From contig WHUX01000056.1 of the NCBI GenBank assembly GCA_015179025.1, forward strand, positions 186,001 through 250,000: a DNA stretch of 64,000 nt, in the 5' to 3' direction. The position numbers and the translations under genes were made by a program. The stretch is from Terfezia claveryi (Eukaryota > Ascomycota > Pezizomycetes > Pezizales > Pezizaceae). The notes under the pieces were generated by a model that worked only from the letters and a program-made list of their open reading frames with translations, did not search any database and was not told where the DNA came from. This document shows, in pieces, positions 21,065-31,279 of the stretch (positions are counted from its first letter, which is position 1; every line of letters begins with the position of its first letter).

Positions 21065-22116
21065 TGCTAAGAGCAGGTTCTCCTAATATCATATCCCATC
21101 TAGTCAAATGAGCTACATAGAATGTTCGTTCTTCTATATAACCTATCTAATCAAGTTTGATAGTACAAGCTTTGTCTATCATTCCTTTTGAGCCTTTAAT
21201 TGCAGTACTTAACAATTTCTTCTCGATACTTCTAGTTGGTATTTTGTATAGGTATATAAATTAAGAATTAATTAAGTCTCCTCCCTTTGTTTGGAGATCA
21301 ATTAAAGCTAGTGCAGGGTGTTCGTTAGCTTTAATGAATACCTTACTAAAATCTGGTACCTGTCTTGACAAGAGTAGTTCCTTGATTATATCCTTTTTAT
21401 TTTTATCCTTAGTGGCTATCGGTATAGCTAAATCTTGTGTGGCTGTATGCATGGGTACCTTATTTTGTCGTTTCCTACAGTCCTTATAGGAGTGTCCAGA
21501 GTTCCAACACCATAGACATTTCTTATCTCTAAATAATTGCATCTTTGTTTTCTGATCCAATTTTTTTGTAATGGTGTCCCAATCTAAGTCCTTCTATTTT
21601 TTTGTGTTGGGTTTGGTGTTGGGATTGCTGCTAGGATTAAATCCTGTTTTTTGTTATTGATTTTGGTCCTTATATGGACCGTGACTTCGATTTTCATTCT
21701 GAGAGTGTTGTCATCAGAATATATTTGTTGTGGGTAGTGGGACAATATCTTTCTTGGACGCTTCATATGACTCCGCTTGATGCATGAGCTGATCATATGA
21801 CCATTTTTCTTTGATTAAAAGAATTAATGTAGCTGATATATATGGTAGCAGGTGATTAAGAAACTTTCTTCTTTTTACTTCCTTTAATATTGATTGTTTG
21901 CCATCCTTGTCAATCAATTTGATTTGCATTTCAGTAAGCCAGTTGGTAAACTGTTTAATTCCCATATGACGTCCGTCCTTGTATGGTGTGGCTGTCTCCC
22001 ATCGTTTCCACAAAATGTTCTTACTAGTAGAGGGTATCAGAAAATCCCTTAGTACTAGTATGAATCTAAAGAATGTCGCATTCTGTAAGGAAGTCACATT
22101 CCATTTCCCAATGAAA
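21065..22116 (-). pseudogene. RT-B gag (C-terminal part) and protease
   Basis: The minus-strand reading from ELHFIGKWN (near 22110) runs through a capsid-like helical domain (KRWETATPYKDGRHMGIKQF, KEVKRRKFLNHLLPYI) to a CCHC knuckle CLWCWNSGHSYKDC near 21500. A protease-like segment follows: ALIDLQTKGGDLINS, AIKGSKG, YVAHLTRWDMILGEPAL. The usual D-S/T-G triplet is not evident; the aspartate is followed by LQT. The segment continues across RT-C into 14564. Stops at several positions. Confidence 0.75.
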
Positions 22117-22717
22117 TGTAACTCCCGTTATATACCAACTTTTAACTTAGTGGAATAAGCTATTATCAGGCCGCCAGCATCGGCCGGCAGATGATAATAA
22201 AGGTATAGTAACTCATGTATTTTATTATAGTAATGAGCGTGACTCATTGGAAGGGTTACGCGATACTTGTAGTTCTATTTCCTAGTAGTTTCTGGCAGTT
22301 TCTATTATGTTGATTTCAAATCATGTAATGGGTCAGATGATGGCGCACTGCCCCAGCACTGCCCCAGCACTGCCCCACTGTGGACAGTATATAGTCCCCT
22401 GAATTCCCCTTTGTTGGAGGAGCATTCAAGTCAGTTTAAGCCAGTGATAGAAACAGAAACAGTATAGCAGAAATAATAACAGTATTGAGCTATTAATTCT
22501 GGGCCCTTTATGGGCCTGTCTCCCTCTATGTTCCAATAACAAGTAATAGGCCGGTCGGGCCTATCTTCTACAACTAGAGCGATAACAGAATATATACAGC
22601 AAGATATACTTAAACAGAAGCTATAGGTTCCGTGCACCTATAGTTTGCTGTAGTAAACTCTAGTACTGCCACCTGGCAGTAGAGAGTTGGTTATGAAGCA
22701 CGCCGCCTTACTTTACA
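22117..22717. repeat. Probable solo LTR inside RT-B gag
   Basis: 601 bp running TGTAACTCC...CTTTACA, placed between two halves of a minus-strand gag reading. It contains GTATATAG (about 22387), a GC-rich triple CAGCACTGCCC repeat and AGGCCGGTCGGGCCT. I found no matching direct duplication at the flanks (TGAAA left, CATTC right), so the boundaries or the identity may be wrong. Confidence 0.45.
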
Positions 22718-22980
22718 CATTCTTTCCTTTTTCTCTTAGGAATTGATTATAAGTAGTGAGCGCACTTCCATCCATTCTGAATCCAACAATTTCCAAAGCT
22801 GAAGCGCCTTCTAAATCTATTCCTTTGATAACAAACCAATGATGCATTGCTGTGGTCCAAGAGTCAAAATATTGTGAGTCTTGTCATTTTTTATCTTCTC
22901 CTCTTATTTTTTCTAGTGGGACAGAATAATGATAATACTAATATGGATACGGATGATTTTTGTCTTTAGGATTCTGTTTT
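22718..22980 (-). pseudogene. RT-B gag, N-terminal fragment
   Basis: A minus-strand reading from about 22975 to 22720 includes YFDSWTTAMHHWFVIKGIDL and ALEIVGFRMDGSALTTYNQF, a pattern typical of a gag N-terminal capsid domain. It has two stops and leads towards the gag half beyond 22117. The true N-terminus is cut off by the junction with RT-D at about 22980. Confidence 0.55.
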
Positions 22981-25900
22981 GCCAAAAAAAGAAATACAGA
23001 CGTTATATAAGAAGAAAGCGGATAAAGTATGACCGGTTAATGCGCCGCATGAAGATGGAGCGAAGCTAGCAGGAGACAAAGATTGGAGGGAAAAAAGAAT
23101 TGCTTCCGAAAAAGCGCTTTTTGAGAGTCGAACAAAAAACGGTATGACTCTCAGATCGGATATAGACCAATCCCTTTACGAACTGGGATGGCTAGTACCG
23201 AAATTTTCAGATATTCCTAGGGGATCGAGATTAACACCGGAACGCATACAAAATCTACATATAAGAGAAAGTATTACTTCTCAAGAAAAACAGATACTGA
23301 TAGAGGTATTATATAATCGGGAAGCAGCTATTGCTTATAATTTCTCACAAAAAGGGGTATTTCGGGAAGAAGTTGAACCACCACATAAAATACAGACTAT
23401 TCCACATATACTGTGGCAAGCACCAAGTTTTCATATACCTAAGGCATTGATTCCTGAAGTTACGAAAATTTGCGAGGACAGAATTAAGTGTGGAACGCTA
23501 GAATATAGTTTTGGGCCATACAGAAATCCATGGTTCCTAGTCAAGAAGAAAAATGGGAAATATCGGTTAATTAACACGGCTATACATCTCAATGCGGTTA
23601 CTATTAAGGATGCGTCTCTTCCCCCGAATGTCGATGTGTTCAGTGAAGAATTTGCGGGATATCCATTGGTATCTTTAATGGATTTATTTTCCAGGTACGA
23701 TCAATGTGCCTTGGCGCCTGAATCCAGAGATATGACTGCATTTATTACTCTGTTCGGTCTACTTCGTATGATGACCTTACCACAAGGATATACGAATGGT
23801 GTTCAAGTGTTTGATCGAGTTATTAAGAAAGTACTTCAAGCTGAGATTGCAAGACGATTAGCTGCACCTTTTATTGATGACTTTGCTTCAAAAGCTAGCT
23901 CAAGAAGTTGGTATCTTCTAGAAGACGGAACATTAGAAGAAGTTTTACCCGGTGTTAGGCGTTATGTTATGGAAGCAATCTATTCGGTGGATCAAACATT
24001 AGCAGACCTTGAAAGAGTAGGGGCTACAATTTCCGGAGAAAAAAGCGAATTTCTTAAGGATGGTCTCAAAATTATGGCTTTTATCTGTAGATCAAATGGC
24101 AGAATGCCTGACGAGGAAAAAGTCAGGAAGATAATTGATTGGCCACCCTGCCGAAATGTTACTGAAGTCAAGGCTTTCATGGGAACTTGTGTGTATTACC
24201 GGATTTAGATCGAAAAGTTTACTTGGATTGCAGAACCATTATATAAGTTAACAAGAGGTAATGTGGAGTTTAATTGGGGAGAAGAACAACAAAAGGCAAT
24301 GGCGATTCTAAAGGAAAAGTTGACGAATCCGCCTGCGCTTAAACCGATAGATTATGAACCTGGACAAGGGAAGATCATATTATCAGTAGATTCTTCATTA
24401 ATTGGGTGGGGCGCAATATTACAACAAGCTGAACCGCAGGACGAAAAGAGAAGGCATCCTGCGAGGTACGAAAATGGTGTATGGAAAGGAGCTGAGAAAG
24501 GCTATGATTCTGGAAAATTGGAATGTCGAGGACTATTGAAGGCATTGAAGAAGACAAGAAATTATTTGTATAGAGTAAGATTTCTTGTCGAGATTGATGC
24601 AAAGACTTTAGTGCATCAATTAAACCAGCCAGCTTCTGATTTACCAGGATCAGTAGTTATGAGATGGTTAGCGTGGATTCGATTATTCGATTTCGAGGTC
24701 AAGCATGTCTCCGGAGTTAAACATGGTGGACCTGACGGATTATCTAGAAGAGAAAGAGGAGTTGATTCACCGGAAGAACTCTCACCTGATGAGTTTGATG
24801 ATATTCTAGACGCAGATCTAGACCTTATTAGTGCAAAATTAGAGCCAGAGACCCATGGATTACGGGAATGCATATTGTCAGCTCAAATATCAGCGACAGA
24901 TGCGGAATGGTTTGGCAACATTATAGATTACCTTACCACGATGTAAAGACCAGGTGGTATAGCGGATAAAGATTTTCGAAAAATCCGGTATCAAGCAACT
25001 AGATATATGATTCGGGATGGGAATCTATACAAACGGATGAAAGGAAATATGCCACTCGCAAGAGTTATTTGGGAAGATACAGAAAAAAAGCGAATATTGC
25101 AAGAACTACATGATGAAAGTGGACATCGCGGAGGGAATGGTACTTACCAGAAAATCAAGCTACGTTATTGGTGGAGAAATCTATACAATGACGTAAGAGA
25201 ATATGTCCGTACATGCGATGGATGTCAACGACGTAAACCTAACCAGTTTGACGAGGAACTACACCCAACACTGTATAGTGCCATGTGGAGAAAAGTCAGA
25301 CTAGACATAATTCATATACCGAAAGATGCAGGTTGTGGTTACATCGTGGCAATGCGGGATGATTTTACTGGATGGATTGAAGCTAAACCTATTCGAAGTG
25401 CAAACGCTAAGACTGTTGCGGCATTCGTGCTAGATTGGATTACCCGATTTGGAGTACCAGCGCGCATTGTATGTGACAATGGATCGGAAAATAAAGGAGA
25501 AGTACAAGAAATATTGAAGTAATACAACATTGTCAATATCGCGATTGCTGCGTACCACCCTCAATCCAACGCTTTAGTGGAAAGAGGACATCAACAAATC
25601 ATAGATGCGCTTGCGAAATTGGGGAAGAACTGGACTAAAAATTTGCCGTTTGTTCTTTGGGCTAATCGAATTACAACGCGAGTTTCTACGGGATATCCGC
25701 CATTTACATTGGTGTTTGGACAAGATTGTGTACTTCCAATTGAATTGACAGCTATATCATGGGCAATGGTTGATTGGAATCGTATTTCTACAAGAGATCA
25801 ACTGCTTGCCACCCAAGCAAAATAACTGGAAAGAAAGAAAGAGCGTTTAGAGATTGCAGCGGATCGGTTAGTGAAGAATCGACAAGCAAACAAAACATTC

Positions 25901-26202
25901 TTTGATCGGAATAGAAGACAAAGAAGGAAGATCTAGATATCGGAGATTTGGTTCTTCTCTATAACAGCGTCCTAACTAAGCAATGGTCAAGAAAGCTAGA
26001 AAACCGTTGGCCTGGCCCGTACCGGATAAGAGATCTACGCAGGGATCGGGGAACTTACCTATTGGAGGAATTGGACGGCACTCCCATGAAATTACCGTAT
26101 CCGGGAGAAAGATTGAAGAGGTTTTACCTAAGAACAGGAGTAGATTGTGAAGAATATGGCGAAGTACAGGATGAAACAAACGAAATGGATCTCGACCAAT
26201 AG
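22981..26202 (+). pseudogene. RT-D pol: RT-RNase H-integrase
   Basis: RT runs from about 23144 with LVKKKNGKYRLINTA, VSLMDLFSRYDQ, LPQGYTNGVQVFDRV and the catalytic box AAPFIDDF near 23870 (Phe in place of Tyr, two Asp kept). RNase H is at 24263-24946 (ILSVDSSLIGWGAILQQAEP, GGPDGLSRRERG). The H2C2 finger is at 25100-25230 (HDESGHRGGNG...CDGCQRR). The integrase core has D in LDIIHIP, D in VCDNGSENKG and E in SNALVERGH. The GPY module (KLENRWPGPYRI) is at 25990-26030; the stop is at 26200-26202. There is no chromodomain, unlike the RT-A/C/F/H clade. In-frame stops lie at about 24206, 24944, 25520 and 25823, with an indel near 25920. Confidence 0.88.
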
Positions 26203-26275
26203 GAAATAGTGCAAAAATTTTCAATTCGAAATTTGGTCATGAGGGAACTTCATAATGGCCTGGAGTTTACTACTA

Positions 26276-26291
26276 TTAAGAAGGGGGGACG
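26276..26291 (+). other. Polypurine-tract copy between integrase and ORF3
   Basis: TTAAGAAGGGGGGACG, identical over 16 bases to the terminal polypurine tract at 27958-27973. It separates integrase from ORF3. Confidence 0.7.
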
Positions 26292-26412
26292 AATCACCCA
26301 TTCTCCTCTTTTTCGAACTTCATACCATACACACACAGCATTTTCACTTACATTTCCCGAATACACCTCTACTTTCACATATCTTTATATCTTCTCTTTT
26401 ACTCTATACACA

Positions 26413-27930
26413 ATGTCAGCATCTATAATCCTGGCTCGACCCAAGACGGTAGCAGAGGGTGAGCTACAGACGAAGTTCCAAGAAATGATGAGTTGCGAGA
26501 CAACCGTCAACACCCAATTCGAAGGTGCAGTAAAGTCCATTATCGGCGGAAAAAATCAATGGAAATTTCTCAAAGGTATAGCAAGTTTGACCAGACAATG
26601 CGGTGAGAAAGTTGGTGCCTTGGCCGCAGCACAATCCACCCTAATCGAACAAGGAACCGAAGCAGAACTGCAAGCGTGGGGAGTCTCTAGAGAAGACGCA
26701 CATGACGATCTAAGAATGGACGAACTTAATAAGTTCGGCGAAGTATACAATGCATCAGTCAAGAGAAGACAGAATTACAATCTGTCTACTGAAAAATTCT
26801 GGGGTCCAAATTGGATGCCATTGCTCCAGGATATACAACCCCCTTGGCCATCGATTGAATTTGCCAGACAATGTTCACTCGCAGCGGAAGAATTGTCATT
26901 TCATAGAGGAATGGATTTAGTGCGCGACATTTTACCGCGGTTCGTCATAGAAATTGAAGACCGAAAATCAACCCCCCGCACACAGAAAGATAAGTGGCTC
27001 ATGGTAGAGGATATTAGATGGGTATTGCAGGATCGAGACATACCTCCAATTCTCCCGAACGATCAGAAGAAATATCATACTGCGTATGTAGCTATGATGA
27101 CATCGATAGCAGAAAAACAAGGGACAACAAATGCCAGAGATCTTATCCAGAACGCCGAAGCTGAACAACGCCAATCCCGTATAGATGAACTTCCACAATC
27201 CGAAGATACAGTAGTGCCAACTGCAGGTAGTTCGGTGGCTACTGTACGCCGAAGCGAGCGAATATGAAGAGCTAGTGTTACTGCAGCTCAGTCTACTACA
27301 AAGAAGGGAGTACGGTCAAAGCAAGGAGGGGAGCTAGCAAAGAGAAAAAGGGCGAAGTCCCCAGAGGAGGTAACACCGGCATATACTAGAGTATAATTTG
27401 AACAGGCAGAGGTTGAAGATTGTGACCCGGAATACATCAAACTACTAGATCAGGAGGATATCGAGGATCTCGACGATGACACAAAGACCGATATCGAAGT
27501 AGTGGAAAAGATCCGAGAACTTCTGCTATCAGCAGCCACTAATGAAGCTAATGAGGATCAACAAATACCGACAACTAGGATAGCAAGACGACTACGGATG
27601 CTAATGTCGGGAATCAAAATGAAGGTCGTATCAATTGAAAATAACGACCCCATTCCTCCCAGGAAAACTCGAAAAGACAAGGGGATTCCACGTCCAAAAA
27701 TGAGAAAACAGGACCCACCACAAACACAACCTGTTATAGCAGCATCTCCTAGTGTACAGCTGCCATAAAAACAACCAACTCCACCAAGTCGCTAAGATAC
27801 TGAATCACCAATCGACAAGGTCAGAGAAGCTCGTAGGAATACCGGAATCTACACCTCTGATGAATATGAAGATAAGGAAGAAGGTGAAGGGGATGATGAT
27901 GAAGAGGAGTGGCAGGACCAAGATGATTGA
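26413..27930 (+). pseudogene. RT-D ORF3: conserved protein of unknown function downstream of integrase
   Basis: The frame starts at ATG 26413 in a CACAATG context after a CT-rich leader and reads to TGA at 27928-27930, 506 codons. Four in-frame stops (27265 TGA, 27394 TAA, 27766 TAA, 27793 TAA) look like mutated CGA/CAA. The N-terminal 280 residues are mostly helical and match RT-G ORF3: ARPxTxAEGELQ, NTQFEGAVKSI, NQW, FLKGIA, GALAAAQ, AWGVSRE, PPWPSIEFA, FxRGMDLV, then IRWVLQ. The middle is basic (KKGVRSKQGGELAKRKRAKS). The C-terminus is very acidic (DEYEDKEEGEGDDDEEEW). I see no signal peptide or membrane segment, so an envelope is unlikely. I do not recognise the family. Conservation in a second copy supports a real gene. 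Confidence 0.75.
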
Positions 27931-27957
27931 CGGACTGTGTTGACGAGGACGCCAACT

Positions 27958-27975
27958 TTAAGAAGGGGGGACGGA
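27958..27975 (+). other. RT-D terminal polypurine tract
   Basis: TTAAGAAGGGGGGACGGA just before the 3' LTR. RT-G has TTAGGGGGGTCGGA in the same place. Confidence 0.8.
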
Positions 27976-28700
27976 TATGGAGGGAATGGTTATTTTTTTT
28001 GGTTTTTTTTGGTTTTTTCTTTTATTTAGTTATTTTTTCTTTGGGTTATATTTTTTTTTTTTTTTTTTTTTGAGATTATTTATTTTTGATTTATTTAAAC
28101 ATTTTGAGAGTCGAACAGGATTTGGTATGACTCTCAGATTTCCACGCGACTCGATTACCTTTGATTTAGTTTAGTGGAGAATTGATTTAGGGGATATATC
28201 AGGCTATATTGTTAGACTCCTGAAGACCCTAAACAACGCAAATGAAGTCATTGGCAAAAGCGAAAATCGGTTGAGATTACCCCGCAAGCAAAAAGTTTTC
28301 AAATGATTATGAGAGTCGAACAGTTTTTGGTATGACTCTCGGATTGATGATAAAAAGTTGCTATTTTTATCGAAAAGTGAAAGAATTAGTTCTTGTCGAC
28401 TGAAGTTAAAACTGTTGAAGTGTCAGGATGATGTTGGATATCGGTAATGGATGTCACAAGAATGATCGATTAAATAACACGAAGAAACAGGGTAACGCGT
28501 GTGATAAGGGCCTAAGTAAGGGAGCAGATTAGTTTACATATGAGAGTTTTTGAAGATAAAAGAGGTGGAAAATTGCGGTGATAAAGATAGGGCATGCAGA
28601 CATAGATACGAGTACAGCAGCGCAGCAGTTAGCAGTTTATTAGCAGAGATTGTGTATTGTTCTCCGTGCGTGTTTAGGCCGTGCGTTGAGGACAGTATCA
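27976..28700 (+). repeat. RT-D 3' LTR (approximate ends)
   Basis: Starts near TATGGAGGG after the polypurine tract and probably ends near GTATCACA at about 28700. It contains T-rich runs (27987-28080) and two class-2 inverted repeats: GAGAGTCGAACAGG...GGTATGACTCTC at about 28107-28136 and a similar one at about 28312-28341. GATATATC near 28191 may be the TATA element. There is no second copy in the window to fix the ends. Confidence 0.6.
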
Positions 28701-28806
28701 CATGAATTGAACAGAATCACCTTCTACTATTACTCTCCTTATCTTCGTTGTCTATAGTGGCTCTCACCAACCAGTCACAAAGTGCAAGTTCCTCCGTTAG
28801 GAGAGA

Positions 28807-30400
28807 AGTGCCTCTATATCGCCTTCTAGAAGTCCTTATATTCATCTCTCCTATATTTTTCACTATCCCAAAAACATCCTCGAAATCTTTATCTCCTACC
28901 TTAATTTCCTGTATTGGATTGGTAATTTCTTCACTTATACTAATTGGCATTATACAGTTGTTGTAGTTATTACAACTTAGGAGTTATTATAGTTATCTTC
29001 TTGAGCTCTGCTAACTTAAAATCTCACTTGATTGCTTTCTCCTTAGCACTTTACTTAGCTTTTAAGTACTATAACTTCAAATCTCTCAGTTAGTTAATGA
29101 TTTTATCTATAGGGTCCATCTTTTCCTGCTTCTTCGAGGTTTTTTTCTTTATTACTTTATGCTTACTATTATTTTTTAGTATCTTGACTTGAGGTACTAT
29201 TTTTTTATATTCTATCTTATCTTCTTCTTCCCTAAAGAACCTTATCATCTGTAACCCTTTATCCTCTGACCATTCCAACACAGTCTATTTAATGTCCTCC
29301 CATTTATCTATAAGTGTATTGGGATTCTCTAGATCAATCTTACACTTCTTACAAATCTTATCTCCTACATGAATTTTGAAGGTTCATAAGAATAATATAA
29401 TCCTAGTCTACTCATCCAACCTTTTTTTTCCAACAATATTTCTAATCATTTACTGTATTTAATAATGAATGAATAGTAGTTGCTAGGACTTAGATTTTCC
29501 TTCTTTCTTATTTCTAATACTATTCTTTATAAGTCCTTTACTATGATTCTTTTCAATTCTGAGTCACTGGCCCTAAAATCCTTTAATAGTTGCTTCTTAA
29601 ATTCATCCCAATCATTCTTCTTATATGATCTAATTGTCTTGAGATATTTTTTAATTGATTTTTTATAGTATTGGACAATTCTCTCTATCTTTTACTCTTC
29701 TATCTACTTAACTATTAGATTATCCCATTTGGCAAGAAAATCAGAGATATCTGTTCTATTAAAATAAGGTACTTTTTACTGACCAAGTAAAGGATAAAAG
29801 GCTATTATGCCTAAAGTTACAATTTGAACTTCATAAGGTACCACAGGACTATTTGTTCCTTTTCTTGCCTTTCACTTCCCTGCGACTTTTGAGCTTTCTT
29901 CAGGCTTTTGATAATAGGCTTCCTCTTCTTCAAAAGATATTTTATCTAGGAATAAGTCAATTTTGGTTAAAACCTTTTCTAGCTTTTTACTATAAAAATA
30001 GATTATAGATTGAGAACTGTACACTTGTATAGGAACTTTCTTTATCAGTTGTTCTACTCTTTTTCTATTTCTTACTTACCTCTTAAGCTTAGATACTATA
30101 TTATTGAATTCCAAAAATTAACTTTTTTCTATTATCTTCGAGGATTGCTTTGATTCTTTTTCTTATTCCTTATTCTTTTTTCTTGATATCTCTCTTATCT
30201 CCAAGTTCTAGATCCTCTTCAGGTCTTTGTACATTTCCATTAGCATCTATACTATTATCATCTATACCTATTTTTTCCATGATATTTTAATTAGCTTTTT
30301 GCTAACCTTTCCTATGACCTCATGTATTTCTGCTTTATTTTTGAGGCTCTTGATCTTGTTTTTACTTCTTTTTGATGATAACAATTTCATAATAAACTCT
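28807..30400 (-). pseudogene. RT-E gag, heavily mutated
   Basis: Aligns with RT-G gag on the minus strand. Readable islands include KTSKKQEKMDPIDKII (29090-29150), the WSEDKGLQMIRFFREEEDK region (29200-29281) and DFLAKWDN near 29740. In this copy the segment around MDPIDKII stays in one frame with the upstream gag, showing that the frame break at the equivalent place in RT-G (about 60900) is a mutation. Many stops. Confidence 0.75.
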
Positions 30401-30419
30401 TTAGTCGAAGGGACTAATA

Positions 30420-31279
30420 TAAAGGCATTTCATTCCTAACACAAAAATATATACTAAAGGACTGGGTGAGAGCTTCAATAGTATTGTTAACTTAGAAAAG
30501 AAGAAAAGCTCGAGAGATCATAAAAGTTAAATTGTACTCTATAAAATTACTATTCATCTTACTTCACTTTCAAAAATCCCCTTCTTTTGAGCTTCTTTAA
30601 AAAAAAAAACTATAATAACCATATTCTTTTGCTTTCCATTATAATAATATCATTATTAAGCAATAAGAATAACATTTGTATAAATATGCCTCGAACTAAC
30701 TATCATGCTGACATCTATCTCTCTTAACACCCAAACAAACCTATTCTACTATCATTTCTTCACTTTTCCCTTATTCTGACACTCAAACAACTTTGTTTGA
30801 CTATTAAATCTCTCACTCATTTGACACTTGAACAACTCTATTTAACTGTCAAATCTCTCACTTATTTAACACCTAAACAACTCTATTCAACTGTCAAATC
30901 TCTTACTTATTTAACACCTAAATAACTCTATTTAACTGTCAAATCTCTTGCTTATTTAATACCTAAACAACTCTATTCAACTATCAAATCTTTTGCTTAT
31001 TTGATACCCAAATAACTTTATTCAACTATTAAATCTCTTACTTATTTGATACCTGAACAATTCTATTCAACTATTAAATCTCTTACTTATTTAGTATATC
31101 AGCCTCTTTAATTTAATACTCAAACAAGTCTATTTAGGTATTAGCATTAATAAGTAAATTACCAAAAACAATACTATTCATTCAAATAACTAAATCACTT
31201 GATAAACAAAAATAAATAACTAACTAAAAAAAACTTAAAAAATCAAACTTTTTCCTATTCTTCTCTATTTTCTGCTATA
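30420..31279 (-). repeat. RT-E 5' LTR with expanded 45-bp array
   Basis: Homologous to the RT-G LTR from TAAAGGCATTTC (RT-G: TGAAGGCACTTC) to about TTTCTGCTATA. It is roughly 860 bp against 684 in RT-G because a 45-bp class-1 repeat (GACACTCAAACAAC...) is present in seven copies (about 30777-31095) instead of three. Confidence 0.8.

Larger units (their letters stand above)
9298..22980 (-). mobile_element. RT-B: Ty3/gypsy element, 5' end missing, host of RT-C
   Basis: Minus-strand element with its 3' LTR at 9298-10007 and gag at the right end. Reading the minus strand, gag and protease (22980-21065) continue after excision of RT-C into protease C-terminus, RT, RNase H, a zinc-knuckle linker, integrase and chromodomain. 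No matching 5' LTR is found at the right: the sequence changes at about 22980 straight into RT-D pol, so the 5' LTR and first gag codons were lost. The CGATG beside the left LTR has no partner in the window. Confidence 0.82.
22981..28700 (+). mobile_element. RT-D: 5'-truncated Ty3/gypsy element with a third ORF
   Basis: Plus strand: the end of the protease-RT spacer, RT, RNase H, integrase, then an additional ORF, polypurine tract and 3' LTR (about 27976-28700). It is the sister of RT-G, colinear with it from KKEIQTLYKKKADK (22981) through ORF3. Gag, most of protease and the 5' LTR are missing where RT-B abuts. Stops (TAG, TAA, TGA) are scattered, so it is not functional. Confidence 0.88.
28800..31279 (-). 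mobile_element. RT-E: gag plus 5' LTR fragment of the RT-G family
   Basis: Minus-strand fragment colinear with the gag and 5' LTR part of RT-G (60550-62896) but with G-to-A and C-to-T changes across its length. It lacks all of pol; its inner end meets RT-D tail-on at about 28700-28800. Confidence 0.8.

Noticed and set aside
22117..22717. 5' LTR of RT-B
   Set aside because: Its sequence does not match the RT-B 3' LTR at 9298-10007, and gag coding resumes on its far side, so it is more likely an insertion.
26413..27930. ORF3 as a retroviral envelope gene
   Set aside because: Position after integrase is suggestive, but there is no signal peptide, hydrophobic fusion or membrane segment, and the C-terminus is strongly acidic.
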